From assembly GCA_020635675.1 (NCBI GenBank), contig JACJZJ010000001.1, positions 248,001 to 312,000 of the forward strand: 64,000 nucleotides of DNA, written 5' to 3'. The notes beneath the pieces are model-generated. The model worked only from the letters and a program-made list of their open reading frames with translations, ran no database searches and was not told the origin of the DNA. Numbering within the stretch: position 1 is the stretch's first letter; each line of letters begins with the position of its first letter. A program made the translations under genes and the position numbers. Source of the stretch: Flavobacteriales bacterium. Its GTDB lineage: Bacteria; Bacteroidota; Bacteroidia; Flavobacteriales_F; PHOS-HE28. This document shows positions 18,293 to 29,000 of this stretch, piece after piece.

Positions 18293-21085
18293 ATGAGATC
18301 CATCGACTGGAAACGCCACTGGCCGATCGCCGCGATCCTGGCCCTGTTCTTCGCCCTCAGCCTGGCGTACTTCAGTCCCGTGCTCGAAGGCAAACGTCTG
18401 GTGCAGGGTGACAAGAGCCGTTGGCAGGGCATGGCCCAGGAGATCCAGGAGTACCGCGACATGTACGGGTCGGAACCGCTGTGGACAGAGAGCATGTTCA
18501 GCGGCATGCCGGCCTACCAGATCAGCGTGATCTGGAGCCAGGACCTGCTCCGCTTCGTGGACCGGCTGTTCCACGGATTCCTGCCGCGACCGGCCAGCTT
18601 CCTGTTCCTCTACCTCGTGGGCATGTTCATCCTTCTATGCTGCCTGCGCGTGGATCCCTGGCTGGCCCTGTTCGGGTCCATCGCCTTTGCTTTCAGTTCG
18701 TACTTTTTCGTGATCCTGGAGGCCGGGCACAACAGCAAGGCCAACGCGATCGGCTACATGCCGGCGGTGCTTGGCGGACTGTACCTGTTGTACCGGGGTA
18801 GGAAGTGGCTCGGCGCCGCGCTTTTCGCCCTGTTCCTTGCGCTGGAGGTGTCGATGAACCACGTGCAGATCACTTATTACCTCGGCCTGGTGATGGCGCT
18901 CTTCGTGCTTGCCGAACTGGTCCGTGCGGTGCGCGAGAAGGAGCTTGCCGCGTTCGCTCTTCGCTCCGGCCTTGGCGTGGTCGCGATCGGCTTCGCCCTG
19001 GCCTGCAACCTGGGTCTGCTTTGGAGCACCTGGGAGTATGGCAAGTACACCACGCGTGGAAAGAGCGAACTGACCATCGGCCCGGACGGTAAGCCTGCCG
19101 CGGACATCCGGACCTCCGGCCTGGACCGGGACTACGTGGTGGGATGGAGCTACGGCAAGGAGGAGAGCTTCAGCCTGCTGATCCCCAACGCGAAGGGCGG
19201 TCCCACCGCCGCGCTCGGTGGCGATCCGGACGTTCTGGCCAAGGCCGATCCGCGGTTCCGGGAGAACATCGCCCGGATGAACCGCTACTGGGGCGACCAG
19301 AGCTTCACATCGGGTCCTGTCTACGTGGGCGCCCTGGTGGTCCTGTTGATGCTGCTGCTCTTCACCTGGGCGGAGGAACGCGCCCGCTGGTACGCACTGG
19401 GTGCCCTCGGCCTGGTGGCCGTGCTGCTGGCCGTGGACGCACCCCTATTGGCGGGCGTGCTCGTCATCGCCTACCTGCTGGCCGGACCGTTCCTTTGGAA
19501 GGAGCCGCTGCCTTTCGCCTTGTTCGGTGGGCTGGTCCTGACCCTACTGTTGTCCTGGGGCAAGAACTACATGCCCCTGACCGACTTCTTCCTGGACCAC
19601 GTGCCGGCCTACAACAAGTTCCGTGCGGTGACCATCATCCTGGTGATCGTCGAACTGGCCGTGCCCGTGCTTGCGGTGCTGTTCCTGGACAAATTGGTGC
19701 GCAACGGCGGATGGGACCGCAAGGTGGAGCGGCGGGCGTTGATCATGGCCGGTGCGGTGCTGCTCCTGCTGATCGCGTTCGCGGCCGCGCCTGGAAACCT
19801 GACCAGCTTGGTGAGCGATGCCGAGCGCGATGCGTTCAATGCCCAGGCCAACGACCCCAAGATGGAGGCCCAGGTGATCGCGTTCGTACAGGCGTTGAAG
19901 GAGGTACGCGCGTCGATACTCAGTGCGGACGCACTGCGCAGCCTGCTGTTCGTGGTGGCCGGTGGAGCGCTGGTGTTCCTTTTCGGCCGCCGGAAGATCA
20001 GGAAGCCGGTGCTACTGCTCGGCCTGAGCGCACTGGTGCTTCTGGACCTGTGGTCGGTGGACAAGCGCTATGTGAACAACACGAAGGACCGCGGGCGCTA
20101 CGTGCAATGGGAGTCCGATGCCGATGCGGCGATCCCGTTCAAGCCCGGCGCCGCGGACATGGCGATCCTCGACGGGGAGGAGAACGCCGCCACGAAGGCC
20201 GATCTCGATAAAAGCCTCGAGCGGCTGAAGGAAAGCAAGGCCGATGCGAAGGGACGCGACAAGCTCATCACGGACGACGAGCGCACCCTGCTGCGTTTCG
20301 GCAGCCTCCGCCGCACGACCCATTTCAGGGTGCTCACCCTGAACAATCCGTTCAACGATGCGCGAACGAGCTTCTTCCACAAGAGCCTGGGCGGCTACCA
20401 CGGGGCCAAGTTGAAGCGCTACCAGGAGCTGATCGAGTTCCATCTGACGCCGGAGGTCGCCGCGATCAATGCGGCGCTGAAGGCGGGAACGGATCTCCAG
20501 GCGATGAACGATCTGATGGCGCGACAGCCCGTGCTCACGATGCTCAACGCGCGCTATCTGATCTATGCCGATGACCGCGCGCCGATCCGCAACCTCAATG
20601 CGGCCGGCGTAGGCTGGTTCGTGGACCAGGTGAAGTGGGCGAAGGACGCGGATGGCGAGATCATGGACCTCGATGGCTTCGACCCATTGACCACGGCCGT
20701 GATAGACGAGCGCTACCGCACGGAACTGGGTGGAGAGGCTGCGTCCGATCCGGCGGCGACCGTGGAGTTGAAGCACTACAGGACGGATGAGATGACCTAC
20801 ACGGTGAACTCGGCGAACGGAGGCGTGGTGGTGTTCAGCGAGATCTGGTACGGACCGGACTGGCACGTGACCATCGACGGGAACCCGGCCGACCACGTGC
20901 GCGCCGACTACGTGCTGCGCGCCATGCACGTGCCGGCCGGACGACACGAGATCGTCTTTCGCATCGCAAGCACCCCCTATGCGGTCGGGTCGAAGGTGAT
21001 GCTGGCGGGATCGGCCCTGCTGATCCTGCTGGTGCTTGGTGCACTGGTCATGGAGTTGCGCCGTCCGCGGGAGGAGGCGGCATGA
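18293..21085 (+). CDS. YfhO family membrane protein
   Basis: A 930-residue polytopic protein. After an N-terminal helix (about residues 9-27), the large loop has RLVQGDKSRWQGMAQE and FSGMPAYQISV, the YfhO hallmark. A dozen further hydrophobic segments lie between about 90 and 600, and the C-terminal 300 residues are extracytoplasmic with a final helix (GSALLILLVLGALVM). Bacillus YfhO is involved in glycosylation of lipoteichoic acid using undecaprenyl-linked sugars, so a GT-C-like role at the membrane is likely, but the acceptor here is unknown. Its stop overlaps the next gene's ATG as ATGA, showing a translationally coupled operon. Confidence 0.87.
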   Translation: MRSIDWKRHWPIAAILALFFALSLAYFSPVLEGKRLVQGDKSRWQGMAQEIQEYRDMYGSEPLWTESMFSGMPAYQISVIWSQDLLRFVDRLFHGFLPRPASFLFLYLVGMFILLCCLRVDPWLALFGSIAFAFSSYFFVILEAGHNSKANAIGYMPAVLGGLYLLYRGRKWLGAALFALFLALEVSMNHVQITYYLGLVMALFVLAELVRAVREKELAAFALRSGLGVVAIGFALACNLGLLWSTWEYGKYTTRGKSELTIGPDGKPAADIRTSGLDRDYVVGWSYGKEESFSLLIPNAKGGPTAALGGDPDVLAKADPRFRENIARMNRYWGDQSFTSGPVYVGALVVLLMLLLFTWAEERARWYALGALGLVAVLLAVDAPLLAGVLVIAYLLAGPFLWKEPLPFALFGGLVLTLLLSWGKNYMPLTDFFLDHVPAYNKFRAVTIILVIVELAVPVLAVLFLDKLVRNGGWDRKVERRALIMAGAVLLLLIAFAAAPGNLTSLVSDAERDAFNAQANDPKMEAQVIAFVQALKEVRASILSADALRSLLFVVAGGALVFLFGRRKIRKPVLLLGLSALVLLDLWSVDKRYVNNTKDRGRYVQWESDADAAIPFKPGAADMAILDGEENAATKADLDKSLERLKESKADAKGRDKLITDDERTLLRFGSLRRTTHFRVLTLNNPFNDARTSFFHKSLGGYHGAKLKRYQELIEFHLTPEVAAINAALKAGTDLQAMNDLMARQPVLTMLNARYLIYADDRAPIRNLNAAGVGWFVDQVKWAKDADGEIMDLDGFDPLTTAVIDERYRTELGGEAASDPAATVELKHYRTDEMTYTVNSANGGVVVFSEIWYGPDWHVTIDGNPADHVRADYVLRAMHVPAGRHEIVFRIASTPYAVGSKVMLAGSALLILLVLGALVMELRRPREEAA

Positions 21086-22344
21086 AGCGGGTGCTGATCA
21101 TCACCTACTACTGGCCCCCGAACGGAGGGGCCGGGGTGCAGCGTTGGCTGAAGTTCGCCAAGTACCTGCCCGCGTCAGGCTGGAAGCCGGTGATCTACAC
21201 ACCGTCGAACCCGGAGCTGATCATCGCCGACCCGGGCCTCGAACGCGACGTTCCGAAGGAGGCCGAGGTGATCCGACGTCCGATCCGCGAACCGTACGCG
21301 ATCTACAAGTGGGTGACCGGTCGCAAAGGGGAGAAGGTGCATGCCGGTTTCCTCAACGAGAAGAAGGCACGCGGAGGGCTGCTCGACAAGCTGGCCATCT
21401 GGGTGCGGGGCAACCTCTTCATCCCCGATGCCCGTGTCGCCTGGGTGCGTCCCTCCATCCGGTTCCTGACGAAGTACCTGGGCGATCATCCCGTCGACGC
21501 CATCGTGAGCACGGGCCCGCCGCACAGCATGCACCTGATCGCACGCGCCCTGCACCGGGCCACGGGCATCCGCTGGATCGCCGACTTCCGGGATCCCTGG
21601 ACCAACATCGATTTCTACCACCAGCTCCGACTGTCCCGTCGGGCGGATGCACGTCATCGCGGGATGGAGGAAGCGGTGTTGCGTGAGGCGGACGTGGTCG
21701 TGGGTGTGGGATGGACGATGGCCGCCGAGTTGGCGGAACCGGCCGGTCGTCCGGTGGAGGTGATCACCAACGGATATGATCCGGACGACATTCCGGAGCC
21801 GCCGGTCCCGGTGGACGATCTGTTCAGTCTGGTGCATGTCGGTTCGATGAACGCGGCGCGCGACGTGCCCATGTTGTGGCGAGCGCTCGCCGGCCTGTGC
21901 CGCTCCGATGCGTCCTTCGCGGAGCGGTTGCGTCTGCGATTCGTCGGCGCGGTGGACCGCAGCGCCTTGAGGAGCATCGCGGCAGCAGGACTCGCCGACA
22001 AGGTGGAGCGCATCGGTGTGGTGGACCATGCACGGGCGATGCAGGAGATGCAAAGAGCGCGCGTGCTTTTGCTCGCATTGAACGATGCGCCGAACGCCCG
22101 CGGCATCCTCACGAGCAAACTGTTCGAGTACCTGGCGGTGGGGCGGCCGATCATCGCCGTGGGACCCAAGGACGGCGATGCGTTCCGCGTGCTCCTGGGT
22201 CGCGATGCCGTGTTCCTCGATCGCACGGATACGCCGGAACCGGAGCGCCTTCGGGAATTGTTCGCGCATGCCGCGCCCGTGGCGGGGGAGAGCTCCACCT
22301 ATGCGCGCGACGTGTTGACGCGGGAGCTTGCATGCCTGCTTTGA
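21082..22344 (+). CDS. Glycosyltransferase, GT4-like
   Basis: A 420-residue cytoplasmic glycosyltransferase with the two-Rossmann GT-B fold. The N-terminal domain begins VLIITYYWPPNGGAGVQRW, with a Gly-rich loop, and contains IRWIADFRDPWTNI (about residues 172-185), typical of sugar transferases of O-antigen loci. The C-terminal donor domain has SLVHVGSMNAARDVP and the late GT4-type segment LTSKLFEYLAVGRPIIAVG with its conserved Glu (about 345). The sugar cannot be predicted. It overlaps YfhO by 4 bases and is followed 25 bases later by the sulfotransferase gene. Confidence 0.88.
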   Translation: MKRVLIITYYWPPNGGAGVQRWLKFAKYLPASGWKPVIYTPSNPELIIADPGLERDVPKEAEVIRRPIREPYAIYKWVTGRKGEKVHAGFLNEKKARGGLLDKLAIWVRGNLFIPDARVAWVRPSIRFLTKYLGDHPVDAIVSTGPPHSMHLIARALHRATGIRWIADFRDPWTNIDFYHQLRLSRRADARHRGMEEAVLREADVVVGVGWTMAAELAEPAGRPVEVITNGYDPDDIPEPPVPVDDLFSLVHVGSMNAARDVPMLWRALAGLCRSDASFAERLRLRFVGAVDRSALRSIAAAGLADKVERIGVVDHARAMQEMQRARVLLLALNDAPNARGILTSKLFEYLAVGRPIIAVGPKDGDAFRVLLGRDAVFLDRTDTPEPERLRELFAHAAPVAGESSTYARDVLTRELACLL

Positions 22345-22369
22345 AGCCGAGAGCCGGAACTTCGCCAAC

Positions 22370-23044
22370 ATGCCGATCGCGCCACCATCCCCGCTTACCG
22401 CCCTGAGCGACCGCGTGCGACATTTCTACTTCAACAAGTACCTGCTTCCGCTCTGGCGGAGGGACAGGTACCACATCTCCTATTCCTTCACCTACAAGGC
22501 GCTCTGGTACCGGGTGTACAAGGTGGGCAGTCGCACGATCGACCGGCATTTCCGCGAGGCTTCCGGACCGGGTGGGTACATCTATGCTTCGCCGATGCCC
22601 TATCTGCCGGAGCGCTACGCCGATTGGTTCCGCTTCGCTTTCGTGCGCCATCCCGTGGATCGCCTGGTGAGCGCCTGGCGCAACAAGGTGGTCCGGGAGA
22701 ACTACTTCGGGTTCGCGGCGGACCAGCTTACGGCGATGCGCGAACTGCCGGGATTCGTCGGCTGGCTGGAAGGACTCGATCCGTCGATGACGGATGAGCA
22801 CCTGCGTGCCCAGCATGGCCTGATCGATATGGACCACGTTCAGTTCATCGGCCGGTTCGAACGGTTCGATGATGATCTGCGCCAGGTCGCCCAGCGGGTC
22901 GGGCTGCCGCTCGGCGAGGTGCACCATCTCAACGTAACTGCGCGCCGGCCGCTCGGGATCCCCTCGGAACTGGCCGAACGGATCGCGCACGTGTACCGGC
23001 GTGACATGGAGCTGTTCTATCCGGACAGCGGTCCCATGGGTTGA
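22370..23044 (+). CDS. Sulfotransferase family 2 (carbohydrate-type)
   Basis: A 224-residue PAPS-dependent sulfotransferase. The 5'-phosphosulfate loop is YKVGSRTIDRHF (about residues 50-61), a variant of the PKxGST motif, and the 3'-phosphate site is FAFVRHPVDRLVSAWRNKV (about 89-107), with the Arg and Ser that contact PAPS. HxxxxID and VQFIGRFERFDDDL near residue 160 are as in carbohydrate sulfotransferases (chondroitin/HNK-1 type). It has no signal peptide, so it acts in the cytoplasm, probably on a lipid-linked or nucleotide-linked sugar. The position between a glycosyltransferase and a flippase suggests sulfation of the repeat unit before export. The ATG at 22370 follows the GT stop by 25 bases. 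Confidence 0.85.
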   Translation: MPIAPPSPLTALSDRVRHFYFNKYLLPLWRRDRYHISYSFTYKALWYRVYKVGSRTIDRHFREASGPGGYIYASPMPYLPERYADWFRFAFVRHPVDRLVSAWRNKVVRENYFGFAADQLTAMRELPGFVGWLEGLDPSMTDEHLRAQHGLIDMDHVQFIGRFERFDDDLRQVAQRVGLPLGEVHHLNVTARRPLGIPSELAERIAHVYRRDMELFYPDSGPMG

Positions 23045-23054
23045 AGCGGCGGCG

Positions 23055-23062
23055 TTACTTTG
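23055..23062 (+). promoter_or_regulatory. -7-like element before the flippase gene
   Basis: TTACTTTG (7/8) ends 6 bases before the ATG at 23069. It lies between two genes of the same direction and may be an internal promoter. Confidence 0.4.
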
Positions 23063-23068
23063 CCGGGC

Positions 23069-24580
23069 ATGGGTATCGTGCTGCGCCAGAGCGCATGGAA
23101 CTCCGCGCTGAGCTACGTGGGCGTGGCGCTCGGTTTCGTGAACATGGTGGTGCTCTTCCCGCACGTACTATCCGCGGACGAGTTCGGGCTGACACGTGTG
23201 CTGGTGTCCATCACCGTGATGGTGGCCCAGGTCGCCCAGCTGGGAATGGAGAGCGCACTCCTGCGCTTCTTTCCGTACTTCCGGGATCCCGCGCAGGCAC
23301 ATAGGGGGGCGTTGGGCCTCGCCTTGAAGGTGGCCACCATCGGTATCGTGCTGGGCGGATCGTTCCTCCTCCTGTTCCGAGGGAACATGGTCCAATGGTT
23401 CAGCGATCGTAGCGGGATCCTGGCGGGCGCCTACGATGCCCTCTTCCCCCTGCTTATCTCGGAGGTCTATTTCATCGTCCTGCGCGCCTATGCGCGCTCC
23501 TTGCGCGAAAGCGTGGCACCGGTCTTCGTCCGCGAGGTCCTGTTGCGGATCCTTCAGTTGGTGTTGATCCTGGCCTACGCGCTGGGGACGTTCACGTTCG
23601 ATGCGTTCATCTGGCTGTACGTCGGCACCTTCGTGGTGGTCGCGCTGGCCCTTTTCGTGCATCTACTGCGCATGGGCCACTGGCTCCCGGGGTTCGAACG
23701 CCCCCTTCCCCGAAGGTCGGTCCGGAGGAGCCTGGTATCCTACAGTGCCTATACCATCGCGGCGGGCATGGCGGTCATGGTAATGGGCAACCTGGACCAA
23801 TTGATGCTCGGGGTGATGCTGAAGGACGGATTGAAATACGTCGCCTACTACGCCGTGGCCTACTACATCGGCTCTGTGATCTCCATCCCGGCGAGGGCGG
23901 TGGGCCAGATCGCCTTCCCGCTGCTCGCTGACGCCTGGAGGCGGCGGGACATGACCACCATCGATCGGTTGTACAAGCGTTCCGCGTCCGGCCAGTTCGT
24001 CGTGGGTGCGTTGACCTATCTGCTTGTCATCAGCGGGCTCGGGGCGTTCCTGCAACTGCTGCCCCCGGAATACGCCATGGGCCGCCATGTGATCCTGATC
24101 GTTGGAGCCGCGCAGCTCTTCAACATGAGCCTCGGACTGAACGGCGGCATCATCAATATGTCGCGTCACTTCCGCTTCGATGCATTGACGGGGATCCTGC
24201 TGCTATGCGTGAACGCCACGGCGAATTTCCTGTTGATCAAGAGCCAGGGCTTCATGGGCGCCGCCTGGGCCACGCTCGGGTCCCTGGTGGTGGTGAACCT
24301 GGTGCGCCTCGGCTTTCTGAAGCGGCGGTTCGGCCTCTGGCCGTTCGATCGGCGCATGGGCATCGGTCTGACGGCCATGGCCGTCACTCTGGTGGTGCTC
24401 TGGTTCCTGCCCGGGCTGCCGGGGCCCTGGTACGACCTCTTTCTGCGCGGGACCGTGGTCCTGGTCGTCTTTGTGCCCCTGGTGTTGGTATTCCGTGTAA
24501 GCCCCGATGTGAACGCCATGGTGCGCAGGCCGTTCGGCCGTTCCTCCTGGCCTGTGGACGACCCGCCCCGTTCGACATGA
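23069..24580 (+). CDS. Oligosaccharide flippase (Wzx/MATE-like)
   Basis: A 503-residue integral membrane protein with about 14 hydrophobic segments and the overall form of the MurJ/MATE/Wzx polysaccharide-translocase group. The N-terminus (QSAWNSALSYVGVALGFVNM) and the LSADEFGLTRVLVSITVM segment are typical of the Bacteroidota polysaccharide biosynthesis protein family. These transporters move undecaprenyl-linked oligosaccharides across the inner membrane. A TTG at 23060 is in frame, but the ATG at 23069 is used. Its stop overlaps the next glycosyltransferase start by 4 bases. A second flippase lies in the other glycan locus at 37964-39379. Confidence 0.85.
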   Translation: MGIVLRQSAWNSALSYVGVALGFVNMVVLFPHVLSADEFGLTRVLVSITVMVAQVAQLGMESALLRFFPYFRDPAQAHRGALGLALKVATIGIVLGGSFLLLFRGNMVQWFSDRSGILAGAYDALFPLLISEVYFIVLRAYARSLRESVAPVFVREVLLRILQLVLILAYALGTFTFDAFIWLYVGTFVVVALALFVHLLRMGHWLPGFERPLPRRSVRRSLVSYSAYTIAAGMAVMVMGNLDQLMLGVMLKDGLKYVAYYAVAYYIGSVISIPARAVGQIAFPLLADAWRRRDMTTIDRLYKRSASGQFVVGALTYLLVISGLGAFLQLLPPEYAMGRHVILIVGAAQLFNMSLGLNGGIINMSRHFRFDALTGILLLCVNATANFLLIKSQGFMGAAWATLGSLVVVNLVRLGFLKRRFGLWPFDRRMGIGLTAMAVTLVVLWFLPGLPGPWYDLFLRGTVVLVVFVPLVLVFRVSPDVNAMVRRPFGRSSWPVDDPPRST

Positions 24581-25602
24581 GACGCGTGCTCTGGATCGAC
24601 AAAGGGGATGCGTCGTTCGTCAGGAGCGATCTCGAACTGCTGAAGGGTCATGCGGACGTGCATCGGATCGATTTCCGGCATCGCGGCATCCGCGCCGCTC
24701 TCTGGCTGATCGGGCGAGGCCTCACCCTTTGGTGGAACGTCCTCCGTTCCGATGTCGTCGTGGTGCAGTTCGGTGGTTGGCACGGGCTTCCCGCCCTCTT
24801 TTGGGCGCGGGTGCTTCGGCGTCGGTCCCGCCTGTTCCTGCACGGCGTGGATTGCGTCGCGATCCCGTCGATCGGCTACGGGAATTTCAGCACCGTCGGA
24901 CAGGCTTGGGCCACACGGTGCTGTTACCGTTGGGCTTCGATGCTGGTGCCGATGCACGAGAGCCTGATCGAACGCACTGATGTGTTCAACGATGGGCGGG
25001 TCTCCCGGCAGGGTATCCGTGTCCATGACCCGGGATGCCGCACTCCGATCCGGGTGTTGCACCATGGGTTCGATACCGAGCGATGGCCGTTGGGGAGGGA
25101 GGAACGCAGCGGGTTCGTGACCGTGGCGCTGGATGCGTTCGGGCCACGCACTTCCGTCCTGAAGGGGATCGATCTGGTCCTTGCCGCCGCCGGACGGATG
25201 CCCGAGGTGCCGTTCACGATCATCGGTGAGGGTCCGACCTCCGGTGAAGCGCTTCCCCCGAACATCGAGATCGTCGCACCCATGCCCCAGCGCGAGTTGA
25301 CCCGCTACTACCAGCGCGCATCGGGTTATCTGCAGTTGTCGCTCTCGGAAGGATTCGGCTGCGCGCTGGCCGAGGCCATGCTGAGCGGTTGCATACCCGT
25401 CGTGTCCGGGGCGGGATCGCTTCCCGATGTGGCGTCAGGGGCGGGCCCGGTGGTCCATGAGCGGTCCGTGGATGCGGTCGTTCAAGCACTCACCGACGTG
25501 CTCAAGGGGAAGGGGTCATGGGCGGATCCGCGAGCGGCCATCCAAGCACGCTTTCCGCTCGGGGCGAGGGCATCCGGTCTGCGGGCGCTGCTCACTTCCT
25601 GA
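24577..25602 (+). CDS. Glycosyltransferase, GT4-like
   Basis: A 341-residue GT-B glycosyltransferase. It begins MRRVLWIDKGDASFVRSDLE; the acceptor half holds VVVVQFGGWHGLPALFWA, and the donor half holds SVLKGIDLVLAAAGRMPEVPF and the conserved SLSEGFGCALAEAMLSGCIP (about residues 257-276), in which the two Glu residues are the GT4 EX7E motif. The product should be cytoplasmic or membrane-associated. The longer upstream frame is a shadow of the flippase gene; the ATG at 24577 overlaps the flippase stop as ATGA. It ends the operon and its last 11 bases overlap the convergent DUF2147 gene. Confidence 0.87.
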   Translation: MRRVLWIDKGDASFVRSDLELLKGHADVHRIDFRHRGIRAALWLIGRGLTLWWNVLRSDVVVVQFGGWHGLPALFWARVLRRRSRLFLHGVDCVAIPSIGYGNFSTVGQAWATRCCYRWASMLVPMHESLIERTDVFNDGRVSRQGIRVHDPGCRTPIRVLHHGFDTERWPLGREERSGFVTVALDAFGPRTSVLKGIDLVLAAAGRMPEVPFTIIGEGPTSGEALPPNIEIVAPMPQRELTRYYQRASGYLQLSLSEGFGCALAEAMLSGCIPVVSGAGSLPDVASGAGPVVHERSVDAVVQALTDVLKGKGSWADPRAAIQARFPLGARASGLRALLTS

Positions 25603-26026
25603 CCCACTGCTGCGTCCGGTAGAAGAAGAGGAGATAGCCGCGCACCATCAGGTGGCCCTTCTCGGGCCAGATCTTGCAGTCGTAGAACTTGCCGCTCTCG
25701 GGGTCCAGTATCGTTCCCTCCCATTCGCCATCATCGTAGCGAAGGTCGTCGAAGATGGTCATGCCGACCACCTTTTGATCCTTCCGATGGTCGGTGCACT
25801 TGGTGCAAATGGGGTCCTGGTCCTCGCCGGGATCACGGAAGAGCCGGATGATCCGGCCGTGTAGTGCACCATGCTGCAGAGTGATCTCCACGATGGAGCG
25901 TGGCTTGTGCGTGTTGTCATCGATGCTGGTCCATCGACCGGTGACGGCCTCCACAGCGGTCGGCGGTGGATCGATGGGCCCTGCCAGCGTGATCGCGGAA
26001 AGAAGGATGGTCACGAGCGATCGCAC
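25592..26026 (-). CDS. DUF2147 family exported protein
   Basis: A 144-residue protein with a short signal peptide (MRSLVTILLSAITLAG) and a DUF2147 domain: VTGRWTSIDDNTHKPRSIVE, then CTKCTDHRKDQKVVGMTIF, and a C-terminal GYLLFFYRTQQWVRK. DUF2147 proteins are small periplasmic beta-barrel-like proteins of unknown function, often involved with lipid-like ligands. The start is GTG at 26026, 5 bases after the upstream peptidase gene, so it is probably co-transcribed with it. A CxxC pair (CTKC) is visible. The 3' end overlaps the convergent glycosyltransferase gene by 11 bases. Confidence 0.82.
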   Translation of the reverse strand: MRSLVTILLSAITLAGPIDPPPTAVEAVTGRWTSIDDNTHKPRSIVEITLQHGALHGRIIRLFRDPGEDQDPICTKCTDHRKDQKVVGMTIFDDLRYDDGEWEGTILDPESGKFYDCKIWPEKGHLMVRGYLLFFYRTQQWVRK

Positions 26027-26031
26027 CGGGT

Positions 26032-29000
26032 TCAGAAGCTTCGTCCAACGCCCACCACATAGCGGAAGGCGAAGTGGTTGGTCTCCTCGGCGGGCAGCGC
26101 GTTCAGCACCAGCGGCATATCGAAGCGCAGCACCAATGGTCTCAGGCGTTCGAGCGGTCCCCAGTTCCTGATCGTGAGCGCGGCACCGACGCCCGCATCC
26201 GCGCGCAGGCCGCCGAGGTCGAAGTGGGTGCCCTCTTCATCCACATGGCGGTAGGCCATCACGCCGGCGTCACCGAAGAGGTACACGTCCAAGTGAAGGT
26301 GATCGCGCAACCAGGGCGGCCGCAAGGGTACCAGGCCATCGAGCTCGAGCTCCTCGCTGACGCTTGCTCCGCTGTTGCCGCTGTACGTGGGGATGATGTC
26401 ACCGGCAGGGGTGCGTTCCGGTGCCAGATAACCGGCATAGCCCCGTAGGTTCAGTCCACCACCGTGCTGGAAATGGTTCGTTCCCGTTCCATATCCCGTC
26501 CATTCGTAAGGCACCATGCCCACGCTGCGCACGAACTTGTCGTCCATCATTTCCTCAGGGGATGCCCCCGCGAGGTAGAGCGCGCTTTCGCGCGGGGTGG
26601 CCCCGGTGCCGTATCGCACGTACCAGCGAGAGCGTAGCCGAAGTTTGCCGAAGGCATCGTCGTTCACCAGTTGCGCATGCACCTGGCCGTAGCCCAGGTC
26701 ACTTCCCAGTGAACTGCTCCGGAGCACCACTTCGATCTCACCGTCGCCGTGGCGCCCGGAATAGCTCCTGTGCCACCCGATGTCCACCACGCTGTTCACT
26801 GTGTTCAGCTCCCATTGCTCGGGGTAGAGCAGGTAGTCCAGGTCGGTGCTGTCGCGACGGAGAAGGACCTTTCCATCGATGGTGATATGCGTCTTGCGAT
26901 CGGGCAGACGCCAGGTGGCACCGCCTGAATACTGCTCCAGTCCGTCCAGCATGTGCACTCCGAGATGGACGGATGAACCCTTGAGCACACGCTCGGTGCC
27001 CGTCTCGTAGTCGAGGATGAACGAAAGCAGGTCATAGCTGGGGTCCACGCCACCCTGTCGGAGGTATTGGCCCAGTCCGGTGCTCATCCATGCGGTGAAC
27101 CAGAGCTTGTGCTTCCAGTTCATGTAGTCGCCATGGAAATGCCCGCCGACCTTGACACCGTCGAAACCGTTCCACCAGAGCTCGGGCCGCGCCCTGCCCT
27201 CATAGGCGCGCCGGTCGGGCCTTTCGTTCAGCTGGTCATCCAGGCCGATCTCGATGGGAGGTGGCCGTTGGTCGTTCAGCTTGTAGCGGTCGGCCAGACG
27301 GTCCGTCGGATCGATCGTCACGGAGCGGATACCGGAGGGGATATCGATGTGTGCATGGTAGTCGCGCTGGAGATCGGCGAACCCGATCCATCGCGGCAGG
27401 ATGGTCGCACTCGTGGGTTTCGCATACCAGGTATTGGGGATCAGGAAATCGTGCACGGCGCCGTCCCTTCCCACCACCTGGAGGTCGATGGGCATCTGCA
27501 TCCCGCCCCGGCGGCGCAGATGAACGACCTGGCCGGAGTTCCTGCCCCGGTGCTTGATGCCCCGCACGGCATAGTCGATCACCGCGTCGGTGCCGATCCA
27601 TTCATCGAAGAACCAGTCGAGATCGACATGGGTGAAGTCGATGATGCTCCGCCGGAAGTCCTCGACGTAGGGATGGCACACCTTCCATTGGTCGAAATAG
27701 TGCCTGAGCGCGGCAAGGAAGCGTTCCTCACCGAGCACGTACTGGAGATTGTAGAGCATGACGGCGGTCTTGTAATAGACATGACCGTATCCGCCGCCAA
27801 GGCCCTGTACGTCGCTGAACGCATCGCTGTGCACGTCGATGGCGGGCACCTCGCAGCGCACTGCGTCACGGGTGTAGCCGTAGTACACCTGGCTTTCGCG
27901 GGCCAGCCGGGGGCTCCGGTAGCGCCGTTCCCAGGCGGTGGAGGCCGGTTCATCCACCATGGTGTCGCCATCGAGGTGCTCCAGGCCCCATCCCGTGAGG
28001 AACTGCGTAAAGCCCTCGTCGAGCATGGCCCGATAGGTCTCGTTGTTGCCTACCATGCCGAAGAACCAGTTGTGGCCGACCTCGTGCATGAACAGACCGC
28101 GGTAGTTGGGCTCGTTGCCGCTGTCCAGGGTGAGCATGGGGTATTCCATGCCATCACGCGCATCGGCGACCACCATCTTGGGGTAGATGTACATGCCGAT
28201 CTGTTCGCTGTGCGTGCGCACCACCTGGGCCGTGTATTCCGCAGCGTTCTGCCATTTGGAGGCATGCGGCTCCTCGGCCATGGCGATGCACTTCACCCCG
28301 TTCCATTCGGCCTCGCCGATCCGGTAGGTGGGGTCGCAGGTGAAGGCGAAGTCGTGGACGTTCTCCGCATGGTACCGCCACACTTTCCGCTCCCCGGCCA
28401 CATAGGGGGTGATGACCGATGGCCTTTCGTTCCATGGCTTGTCCTTGAAGTTGCGGATGTCCAGTCTGGCGCGCAGGTCCGCAGGCAGGACCTCGTCGGG
28501 GTTCTGCAGCCAGCCGGTCGCTTCCACGACCTGGTCGTTCGGCATGTCGAGCGCCACATCATATGAGCCGAAATCGCCGTAGAACTCATGACCGAGGTGT
28601 TGCTGGGTGTCCCAACCCATGTGGTGGTCGTACACGCTGATGCGTGGATACCAGTGCACGCCATCGTAGTGCTTGGAACCCCAGGCATCGAACAATTTCA
28701 TGCGTCGGTACAGCCCCTGCAGCCAATGGGTGCGGAAGTCGATGGAGAATACCACCCTGCCTCCCGGGGGGAGCGGTTCGGGCAGCCAGGCCTTCAGCAC
28801 GGTATTGTCCTGTTCACGCCGGAGCTCCGCCCCGTTCACCTGCATCGACCTCACCTCCGTGCCGGCGGGATGGTCGGCATCGCCCATGCGCCCCGGATCG
28901 TGGTGACCGTTCTGTTGGTCCATGTAGGAACCCTTGTTGTAGGCTTCTTCATACAAGTGGAAGAACACGAACGGCAGGGTGTCCGGCGAGTTGTTCCAAT